This document shows positions 14,101 to 26,100 of a stretch of DNA of 64,000 nucleotides, piece after piece. The translations under genes were made by a program, and so were the position numbers. Position 1 is the stretch's first letter. Each line of letters starts with the position of its first letter. The DNA lies in the NCBI GenBank assembly GCA_019155185.1, contig CM032794.1:15292721-15356720 (forward strand). Reading direction: 5' to 3'. The DNA is from Beaufortia kweichowensis. Taxonomy: Eukaryota; Chordata; Actinopteri; Cypriniformes; Gastromyzontidae. The notes beneath the pieces were generated by a model, which did no database searches, was not told the DNA's origin, and saw only the letters and a list, made by a program, of their open reading frames with translations.

Positions 14101-17100
14101 GACTCATGCCCACATGACCTGTGATTTGTCACAAATAACTGTCAAGTCTGAGCAATAGATGACAATAAGCTTAAATTATTGTCATGTAACGCCTGTAACA
14201 TTTACATCCATGCATTTGCAGATCGCAACCTACAGTCGATTCAAACTACTGTATACATTTCTAACCATACATTTGAAAATGTGCATTCCCTGAGCCCATA
14301 ACCTTGGTGTTGCTAGCACCATGTTCTACCATTATATTTATGCTGTTCTCCTCTTGTAATATGTGTGTTGCTTATAATATGATGTTTATTGTTTCTGCAG
14401 CCCACACTCAAAGGCTACTAAAGTTGCAGTCAATACTGCGTCGTGCACCCAGTTACAGGACGCTGGAGCTGCAGTTGATTGAGTGGCAGGAAAGGGAGCT
14501 CTTTGAGTACTTTGTGGTTGTCTCATTGAAGAAAAAGCCTACCAAAAACTCTTATACTCCAGAAGTCACCTACCAGTTCCCCAAGGTGAATAATATCCTG
14601 TGTTAAAAGTGGAGATGTCATTTTTGATTTACATTAAAGATTTTATCTAATGTCTGATGACAGACATGTATAGCTAAAGATTAATTTTATACTTCATTAT
14701 TTCAAATTTTTCAGAGAACTATTTCTTTAATAAACTCTCAGTATAGAAGTCAGTCCTGTCAAACAAACAGTATCCTGCTTGCATATTGTGACAGTATGTG
14801 ACTTTAAGTAATTCGTACTGCTATTTTAATAACATGTATGCTGTGTGTCATCAGATAATGGAATCTATAGTTGGATACTAGGAAACCGATTCGTTTCAGT
14901 ACATTAAATATACCATTATGTCCATTAGAAACGGGTGCAGATACAGATGCTTTTAGAGCTTTTATTGTTTGGACATATTGACAGTAAGTGGCACAAGCAG
15001 GAAACGGTTGCCATAGCGATCATGTTTAGTTACAGAGATAGTTCTTTAATGAGCTGAGATCTGCTTCAGTGATTGTGTCCCTTGAGAGGCTGAAATATGT
15101 TGGCACGCTCCCCAGCTGAGGGTCAGCCCTGTGACATCCACTTCTAAAATGGTACAGAGGGCCGTTGGTGACATGAGGGCAGTAAGGGTTATGGATTGAC
15201 CCCCACGTGGGGGGGTATATTCTGTACATATTTTACATAGTAATGAAGGTCTGAGAGGAAATTGTGAAGGAATGCAAGTATATCTGACGTTTCTTACTGG
15301 TTCTTCTCATCTGACGCTCATAGTTAGAGAGGCTGACCAAACAGATGAGGGAGGCTGAGCAGAGACTCAAGGCTATTCCACAGTTCTGCTTCCCAGATGC
15401 CAAAGACTGGAGTCCTGTGTCAGAATACAACAGGTATTGTCTGCCTGCATTACCAATGTCATGATTTTTAATCACAGTCTTAAAAAGTGATCTTTACATT
15501 TACCCTTACACCTTCTTTGATTCAGATCATAGGAGAAACACACTATCAGTACTTAAAAATGACCATTTACAAGGTTAATTTGAATAAATATTCATTGCCA
15601 AAACAGAAGCAAATGCCTTTTTGCCAAACTGTAACTAATATGAGTAAAATCAGAAACGTTTTTCATGCAGCGCTTGCTCCTCAGGGCACAATCATCAGTC
15701 TCAAGTGCATATCTTCTCCAATAGTTTTCAACACTTTCTTGTTATCATGTGATCTGCATGGGGGTTTAAGGACTAATGGTGGCTGTGTTTGATTTACTGC
15801 AGTGAGACCTTCTCTTTCATGCTCACTGGAGAAGATGGCAGCAGACGCTTTGGGTATTGCAGACGGCTTCTGGTAAGTCTCGTTCTCATGAAGAACACTA
15901 TGATTTTCTCCCATTGTTTGTGATAGTGTAACCATACATATACTGCACTGTACATTGCGTCAGACGTTGTAATTAAAGAGCAAGAATAATATGGATGGAG
16001 TTTTAATGGTGATTGGTCAGCCACTTGAGGAAGTGTTTGGTTTGCTCTTTTTTTTTTGCTCAAAGAGAAGGAGATTCTCATAAACATTTCACCTCCGGGT
16101 TTAATGAGAGTTTCTCAGGAGACGAGTGGAAACGCAAACCATCAAAAGTGTGTCATTGTAGCGTAAGCATTGGTCATGTGTTTGGAAGTGTTGTGGTGAT
16201 TGTTGCTGATTGTGGTGATGAATTGCATGCTTCATGTTAGGAGGGAGGAAATTGTTTATTTGTGAATGCGGATTAGAGTATGCTACTTTTTCTGTGTTAT
16301 ATGTATTGCATGTTTTGCATTGAAGTGTGTATTACTTAAAATCAATGATTTGAGAATGTTTAAACATTTCATACATTTAAAACATACATTTTGGAGATGT
16401 ATGTGTTGATACAATAACATTTTTAATCTCACTGCAGCTGCTTTTTTAAAACTCGCTTTTGTAAATACATAACACATTTGTAGATCTATTATGTTTAGAG
16501 TGATTGATTGTTGACTTGTGGGTTTCTATAGTTTAGATTCTTTCTCAGCCTCTGTCTTTTCGAGTGTCTGAATGGCCCAGTGGAAAGAAGGGTCGACTGT
16601 GTTTCATGCAGGGAGGAAGTCCAGGGGCTGGCATAAGAGAAGAATTCCTGAGAATCTGAATCCTGCTCAACATGCTTGAATTAATCACCCATTTATAAAA
16701 AGTCAGCAGAGGAGAATTGCATACCTAATATGGACAAGAGGAATGGGGATTCTTTGTGTCTGTGTGTTTTCTCAGACACTAAACCTGCTTGGATTCTTAG
16801 AAAACAGCCAGGCAGTCGATTGTTTAGCAGATTGTGTGTGACATCTCATTTATTTTGTGGAGCTGCACCTGTGCTGTGTTTACACTGAAAATTCTGCATC
16901 CATTATAAAACTGTTCTAGACTAATACTGTGTGCTATTGCTTATGTTTAATGTTAAGATATGTCTAAGAATTAAATACTGAGGAGATACAGTATAGTTGA
17001 AAAAATATAGCATGAGTTTGATAAAGTTTAACCTGATAACTGTCACATCGCATATTGAGCATATACATGAAAATCCGAACTACAGTTCAGCAAATTTTAG

Positions 17101-20100
17101 CTATTTTATTTCATTTATTTTTAATTTGAGAAATTTTTAAAAATAACACTAACATTAACATTTATATATTTTTTTGTTTTTTGTTATATTAATTTGTCAA
17201 ATGTTTATTCTAGAGTCTTAGACCTTTACATCATTATATAGTTTGTCATCATTAGATTACAATTTAAATATGAAATATTAAGTAAATAGTGAAATAAGTA
17301 TTCCACCTGTGGACCTGTGACAGTTAACTAGTTAAATGAGTTGATTATTGCTTTAATTAAAAGCTTTTGATTAAAGCTTTGATTATAGCTTTTCTGTCTC
17401 AGTCACCCACTCAGAACATCCCAGCTAAAGTCCTAGCATCTTTCATATTTTGTTATGCAGGAATGTCATGTGTGTGATATTTTTAATTGCTTGTGTAATC
17501 TTTCCCCACACCTGCAGCCAAGTGGGAAAGGGCCTCGCCTTCCTGAAGTGTATTGTGTCATCAGCCGGCTGGGCTGTTTCAACCTGTTTTCCAAGGTGAG
17601 CTCAGGCTTGCTCATGCACACACACCTCTATAACTCAGCCACACTGTCTCTCTGGCCGTCAGACATGAGCACAGCTGGTCCAAGGCTTGTGTTGGCATTG
17701 AGGAACATCCGCCTTAGTATAAACTTTAATCCATCTCTCTCTCTGTGCCTTGTTAAACCACTGCTGATATTTCCTTCATTTTCATCTTCCACTCATGTGA
17801 AAGTGAGGGAAACGTATGCATCCGTACTGCATTCAACCTTAGCTATCATAATATTTAATAGAAGTCTGTATTGAGAGCATGTTTTTGTCACTTTTTTTTC
17901 CCTCTTGCAAAAGATGGAAACCATGTCTTGGTAATGAGAGGTCAGAATTCCACCGACTTTCAGAAACATATCAGAAACAGAACGGATTATTTAAAATTGA
18001 GTTGGTAGGAGCAACACGTTCTAAATGCAGATCGTGTTGCGCTGGTATTGATCTCTATCATTTCATCTTTCATTTCATGCAGATCCTGGATGAAGTGGAG
18101 AGGAGGAGAGGGATCTCAGCTGCTTTGGTGTACCCTTTTATGAGGAGTGTGATGGAATCTCCTTTCCCAGCACCAGGCAAAACCATAAAAGTCAAAACTT
18201 TCCTGCCTGGAGCAGGAAATGAGGTTAGATTATTCCTTCACATAAATAGACTGCACTGCTATCTGCTGTAGATGAGTATTAGATTTAGTAAAAAATCCAC
18301 ATAAAATCTACATTCAAATGATTCATTAGCTGACATCAATGCATGGGTAAGAAAAAGTTTGAACCAATAATATTATTAAACTTTCATTTTTAAAATGCTA
18401 TTAAGTCCCACTGGTTAAAATCAAACCCTAGGCTACAAAATTTTCTGAAATGTTATGAACTTGTGAACATGTTCGTATTATCTTTATATCTCAAGGCTTA
18501 ATGCTAACCAGGAATCTTAATTTTTCCATTAATGTAGCCCCATGGTTTAATGCACAGTATTGTATTTTCCTCAGGTGATTGAATTAAGAAGGCCAATGGA
18601 CTCCAGACTAGAGCATGTGGACTTTGAAAGTCTGTTCTCTTGTCTGAGCGTACGACAGGTGGTACGTGTTTTTGCATCCCTCTTGCTGGAACGCAGGGTC
18701 ATCTTTGTGGCTGACAAGCTCAGGTGAGTCACCTTGTGTGTTTGCTTATGCATGCAAGTGTCTGAATGTTGTCTGAACATTGTCATCATGTTCCTGCAGT
18801 TGAATTTGAACCGTAAAGCACAAGCAGCATATAATCTCATATAACACACTACTCATTCCCATGGGAAAGTTCTGCTTTTTCAGACCAAACATGGTCAAGC
18901 AGGCTGTGTTTCTGAGACATGCTGACCGCTGTGACAACAGCAGTCTGAGTGTGGGCTAACGGCAGATGTTCTCAATAACCTTTTCTTTCACCAATGTGCA
19001 ATGTCACTTCAAATTTTCCATCTGCTAGTTCAGAGCCCGTAGAATAACATCTGCTGCAAATGAAAAGATTTCTATCTTGTTGGGTCGATTCTTTGTCCTG
19101 AAAGTGGTGTTTTTGTTTTGGTAGTCATTGTTTTTTAGATTTTAGAGACAAGCTAAAAATTCAAGCATAGCGGTCATCAAAATATAGAAAAACATCATTC
19201 CGTATTTGTCAGTGGCCATTCTGAATGGAATACCGATCATATTATTGGTCTGAAAGCACGAGCCAAACTGTCTTAGCTAAGCTAAGCAAAAAAGGCATTT
19301 TTGAGCCCAGTTCTGTTTTGATTGTCAGTGCCCGACCAGCGCATCTGTTAAATAGCAGCCTTCCATTGTGGTTTTGGTCGACGGTGACCCGACGACTGCT
19401 CTCAACTGCTAAATTAATCAGGGAAGGCATGTTTTGACCCCACCCTCCAACACTGGGCTACAGTCCCAGGAGTCCCTGCTGATCTAAATTCAGAAGTGGG
19501 TCAAAGCAGAGACAGGGCTTTGTTACTGTATGTCCCGTGAATGTTGTTTAGAGGCACAGGAGATCCCAGGAGGCTTTAACACCCCCCCCTACGAAACTTT
19601 GTGCTTGGTCACGGAAGCTTGTGGCTGGGCATGGGGGGTCATTAGGGAGTGGGTTATTTGTGAAAGTCTAATCTCCACAAATCATCAGTCAGTTTAAACA
19701 AACAGCAGCGGGGTATGTAGGGTGGGCAGTTACTGAGAAGGGAAGGAATGCACTTCCTGTGTGAGTGACTGTGCGTGTACTTCACTTTTGTTGTCACCGA
19801 GTAACAGATAAATGGGTGACTTTGCAATCATTTTGATAATAATTAGAATGGGATACACTACCAGTCAAAAGTTTTGAAACACTTACTCACTGTTGTTTGG
19901 GGTTTTCCCACATTTTAGAATAGCAGTAAACTTCTAAAAAACCATGAAATAACACAATTGTAACTGTGGGAGTTATGTTGTGACTAAAAGAATCCAAAAT
20001 AAATGAACACTGTTAAATTTTAGCATTTTAAAAGGTAGTTACTCTTTGTCTAGAATTTGTAAAATCAGACTCTTGACATTTTATCATCCACCTTCTTGAG

Positions 20101-23100
20101 GTGTGGGAAGCACTAAAGGAATTTCCATGCTGGACTCTTATTGGCTGCTTTTGGCCCTAGTTTTCAGATCATGAGAAACACTTTTGACTAGTAGTGTCAC
20201 TTTAGCACAGCTGTGATTTGTACCAGCGGTGTCATTTGATTTAGTCAATTCTTTTGTTGGTGTTTTATATTTGAGATCTTGCCTTTGACCTCTGGTTTTT
20301 CACATTTGGTGCGTCACAGGTTTAGTTTTTACTTACCCAAGAATATGTGACCCTGCTCGTTATTTCATAATTAGATTTTTGAGACTTTAGCCTGGTTTTC
20401 ACACATCTTTAATGTTTGACTCAGAATGACAAACACATTTTTTCTTTGAGTCAGCGAAACAAAAGTAGTATGTTCTCTTTTGTTACTGCAAGTACCCTTT
20501 TCAAAACCTGCTTTTTGCAAATGGAGTTGAATAGACCGGCAGTATTGAACTCACACCCATCATAATAGATAGAGCTCTGGTTACAACATAATATGCTGTT
20601 AAGCCGAGTATCGACATTCTGAGGGTTTGGCTCTGTTAAAAACAGGATAGGTGGATTGATGGGATTTGGTCCAGGCCTAGATGTGTTACCCAGTAACTTT
20701 AGGTAGATAATGGAAGGTAAGGTAGAAAACTCTCCTTTTTCCCACATACGAGAACATACTGTGAAGCATCTGTAGTCCAATTCCAAACATCTGTGCCAGC
20801 ACTGTGTATGATGTATGCCTCTGTGGCTTGTAATGTATATCGGCTGCTTAGGATCTGACAGAAATAAAACTCACTCCATGTTAGGAAATGCTTTCCTTGG
20901 GATTTCACATGCTCTGGTTATTTAACCCTTTCCACTTACAAAGTGGGCTTCCCCACTTTGTGAATCTTTAACCATCCTGTTTATTGTGGCACGGAAAGTT
21001 TCTCCTGTTATTGTTTGAGAGTGACAAACTTTTCCATTAGCTGTATAATTGCTGCCGCTCGACTTCCTTGACAGCTTTGATTATTGATTAAATAAATTCA
21101 TCACCTAATATTACAATCAGTCAGATGCAGTAATACATTTGCTGTTAAGCATTGCTCTTCGATTGCTACTGCATAAATTCCTTTATGTTTACATTACACT
21201 TTCTTCCAATAACAGGAAGGGGTTAAACTCACTGACGTATTGCCTGATTTTGATCTATTTTTGTCATGTCTAAATTGCTTCCCCTGTCTTGGGTACAATG
21301 GGGTGCAAATGTAGGTGTAGCTGCTGTTTTGTTTCTATTGTAAGAGCATGTCTGTTGTTAAATCAGAGTGCAGAAAGACAGGTGGGGAAGTGGAATAGAG
21401 AAGTAGAATAGAAACCAGGAAACCTTGAGGCCTTAAGACAGAATTGTCAAGTTGGGCTTGAGACGTTTTGAGTGAAATTTGTAGTAAGTCGGATCCATAA
21501 AGACTGAATATCTTGATTTTAAGTCTCTAAAAGTTACAGACTTTTAGAGACTTTTAGAGACTTAAAATCAAGATATTCAGTCTTTATGGATCCGACTTAC
21601 TACAAATTTGACTTACTACAAGCTTTTCAGTTATGTACATTTTTTATTGTCACAAAACAAGCTGTGATTATACAGCATTATGATGGGAACCAACTACTTC
21701 TGTGTAAAATTGCCTTTTTCCCCTGTCCTGTGGTGACATGCAGTATGTGGACAAACATGCAGAAGCTTTAAATACTGTATATAAACTAACTGTCTTTGAA
21801 CATTTCCATTGTTGTTGATGCAATATTGCCCATGAGAGTCTATCCAATTCTGTTTAGAGAGTTAAAGCAGACCATATGTATTTTGGCTCCAAGCTGACTC
21901 CTGTATTTTTACCCTTGAGCCAGTTCTGTTGTGAATTATTCTTTTAGAGCCATGAACTATTCTAAAGAATCGAATCTTTCAGATGTTTTGATTCAGTTCT
22001 TTCAGGCTGTCTCACACAAACTCAAACATTTCAAACATTGTATAATAGAAAAAACATAACTGTCATTGTCACACTGCCATAACAAACACCAAAAGTGGTT
22101 GCTTGTGCTTGTTAGGACTAGGGCAGTTTGAACCAGCCTTACATAGAGCTTTAATCTAACGGTGACTTTTGTGTTTGTTATATAAGGGAACCGATTGATC
22201 TTTGTGTTTATACAGTGTGATTGCTGTTGTATATTTTCTTCTTGTCATGTTTTCTTCTGTGTTGCTGAAAAGGTATAAAGGAGATATATTTCACTGTGAT
22301 CGTTGAAATGATTGTGTTTGTTTGTCTAGAAGGATTTGACATTGATTTGATATTTGCGAAACCTCTTTGACGGTTACTCAGACAGTCAAACTTCTTTTGG
22401 TCACGCTAATGGTCCAGAAATAACATGCTTCTATCTTTAATGCTTTTTTAATGTTTTAGACATTGTTCAAAAGTTTAGAGTCACTTACTCACTTATTAAT
22501 ATTTTTCCACATATTAGAGTAATAGTAAAATAAATTAAAACTTGTTATATTTTATTATCTTCAGTATATTCTCCTTTTGCCTGGATTTTGCATTCATATT
22601 CTCCTTTTATTTTTTATTTAGAAAAATATAATAATATTACATTTTTGTCAGCTAAACAAATGTAAGACATTTAAACATTTACGCCTTCAGATCAAAAGAT
22701 TTGTAAGGTCAAGGGAAACATTTCACTCAAATGACCCTAAACTTTTGAACAGTTGTTTAAAATAAAAATAGCTGCATACCAATTCTGTTTGATGATTCAG
22801 GCGAAAGTCAGTCACAGTTGCTAGCAGCAGTTTTGAGGCCATGATATTTGGTTTTTGGAGGCTTCAGACAGTGTAGAGCAGTGTTTGGACTGGTTTAATA
22901 TTCCATCTTCTTCTTTTCTCAGGAGTACGTGCCTTTAAGGCCTTAGTTATGCTGACATTCCAGGTATCAGCTATCAGTATCTGCTTTTCTTGCCTATGGC
23001 TAGGTTTTTAAACTCTGTTTTCCACTGTTCCTAGTGTGAACATGCCAGAATGCTGGATGCATACACACCGACACACACACATAATGTTTAATAAGGTTTA

Positions 23101-26100
23101 ATAATGAATTTGTATTGCGAAGACTGCTGGCCAGTCCCCTAAATGTACTGTAGGAGGTTAAGACTTTTATCATCATTGTAAGACATACAAACACTCTGAA
23201 ATCTCTAATATTTTAACTACAGGCAGTGAAATTTAATATTTTTATTTGATGATGAATGCAAACGGTTAATTCGTTTGCTAAATGTGCAGGAAAAAAAAAC
23301 TTTCCCAAATCAAATTTGTTCTGCAAAATTGTTTTGAGACCTGGCATAAAGCTGTTAGAAATAGCTGGAATTAACATATTTGTAATTACCATGAAAGGGA
23401 CAGTTTTCTTTCTCCTCAAAAAAAAAAATCGACTGAGAGTGTGTATGTTCCCAGAACTATAGAAGCAGCATTTATCGGTAGTTTGGGGTACCAAACAGCA
23501 TTTATCTAAGTTTGGTATGTCAGCATACCAAACTTTATCACTGGTTTCAGTGCTGATCCTGTATAATTCATGTCTGGAGTCAGTGCGATTCTAATGGTTT
23601 ATTTTCTCTTTGTCTGTATACGTGGGCCTGGTGTGGTAGATGGGAGAGATGGAGAAAGAGAGAGAGAAATAGAAGGGTCAGCCACTATTAACAAGCTAGA
23701 GACCGTGAGAAGGACACTGTGCTATTTGTGCGCACAGCCCCAGTTGTGAGATCTCACGTTTACTTGAACGTCACAGTGTCATTTAAGGCTTTAAGAAACG
23801 TGATCAGCAAACGTGTTAAATGAGAATGTGTATATATGGTAGCTTCTTATTATATCATTGGTAACATGTTAGCCTGCAGTGGTAGCTGATGAACCATTTG
23901 AAATACAAGTCACACAAAAAACCTGATTGACTTGCTGATCATATTGTGGGAACATTTTACCGTTTGTGTTGGAATGCCACTAGAAAAATGTTCAGTAATG
24001 ACAAGTACCTGCAAGAATGTTTATAATATATTGATTAAAGAAATAAGATGGAAGGTAAACAAACAATTACCTCTGCATTAACAAGCCTCATTCTCATATG
24101 GGATCCACAATGGTGAAGCTCCCATAAACATAGTCGTTATGTTTGAATTTTAGTTTGATCCCTCCTAGTGACTAAGAAATTTAATCTTTAGGAAAACTAA
24201 ATGAAACCCAAAGAGCGTCACTTTTTTGCACATTACTATTTAGATATGAAAATGATCCATCAGTAATCTTTATGTCCATTCTTCACAATGTGTTCTACGC
24301 AGCCCCAAACTTAGTAGCATTATGTATCTAATGCCCCTGACGCTATGCAAATAATATACCTAGAGATATCATTTATCTGTCACCTCTGTGAAGTCTAATA
24401 AAATCCATTGGCTATTTTACTTGAGGGCTCTCGCATCACAGATTCCATTGTCCCATCTGTAAAGCCAGAATAAACTGGAAATTCTGGGCTCGATATACTT
24501 TCCAGCACAAGATTTTCTAAGAAGCTGCGTGTGATTTGGTGAGAACTTGTGTAAAAACCAGATGATTGACTCTGTGTTTCTCTCTGTCTGCAGTACTCTG
24601 TCCAGCTGTGTTCATGCGGTGGTGGCTCTGCTTTACCCGTTCTCCTGGCAGCACACCTTCATCCCTGTGCTGCCCACCTCCATGGTGGACATCGTCTGCT
24701 GTCCCACGCCTTTCCTAGTGGGAATTCTGTCCAGCTCGCTACCCAAACTCAAGGAACTGCCTGTGGAGGAGGTACGACATCAGCCACTGCTCCAGATCTC
24801 TCCCACACGTTATCACAAACATTGCAAATCCCAGCTGTGCTGTTGTCACCTATCATGTTTGTTATAATAGGACACTTTGTCAAGTGTGTACATGTGTGCT
24901 TGGCTGTGTACCAGCATTAATGAGGCTAGAATATGTGATGAACTGTCAACTGGTTTCAACACCTCAGGAACTTTGTTTATACTGTGTGTATATTATGTCA
25001 GTAGATAATACAGAAAATGTATAAATACATGTAAATGCATTCAGTATACATGGCTTTTTTCCATGCGACGTTTTTATGATTGTGACATCTAAACCCATTG
25101 AATGTGGTCATCAATATGGATGATCTGCCTGAACATGAATATATTGTTATCTCACTGTATAATATAGGAAGTTGCTTAGAATGAGTGTGAAACGTACAGT
25201 AACATTCCCAAAAAATACGAATCTATAATGTGGCGTCAGCTTCATAAGCCAAGCTCAGCATTCCCGGACAGGTTTTTGTCTAAACTCTTCCCGTCATCTT
25301 GGGAAAGTGTCACTCCCAGCTGCCCATAGGACACACTGCCAGATCTGTCCCTATTTAGTCTTTGGCATTTGGTGCGTTTGGCAGAAAGTGTCACCAGCAC
25401 ATTTTTCATATTGCTCTTTGGACACTTGTAATGGTCATATGGGGTAAACCTCTGCAGTTTATGATGCTTGACATCTTTAACACTTGGTTTAATTGGTTGT
25501 CAGACTCCATCTGTTGTGGATCAAATCCTGGAAATGTTATGAAATGATGTGCGAGGCTCCCACAACAACTGAATGCAGAGTGAAGAAGCAATGCTGAATG
25601 ATGCTACTCAATGTTCAAAGTGGAGAGATAATTTTTTTCCTGTTTGTTTCAGGCTTTGATGGTGGATTTAGGAACGGATCGCTTCATCAGACAGGTTTGT
25701 GCATAAACAGATCTGTCCACACAACATTGATGAATTATCTCATAGCCGCAGTGCCAGCTGCAGTGTCTGTATTTCGGATGACCGCAGCTGCGTGTGGTCC
25801 TTAAGATCTGAGAAAAACCACAGTGTTAACAAGCGCAGAACACTGAGTCAAAACAAAAAATAATGACGCAAGTTAATCTCAATACTGTGTACACAGATGG
25901 ATGACGAAGCCTCTCTGTTACCACGCAAACTTCAGTCCGCTCTGGAACAAGCTCTCGAACAGAGGAACGACATCATCAATCAGGACTCTGACAGCGAATC
26001 AGATGAAGGTAATAGACGGATCACTGATGTGACTAACAACATCTCGCTTCATTGTATTTAATTTCCCACTCAGATTTCTTATTTTAAGCTCAATGGAAAA

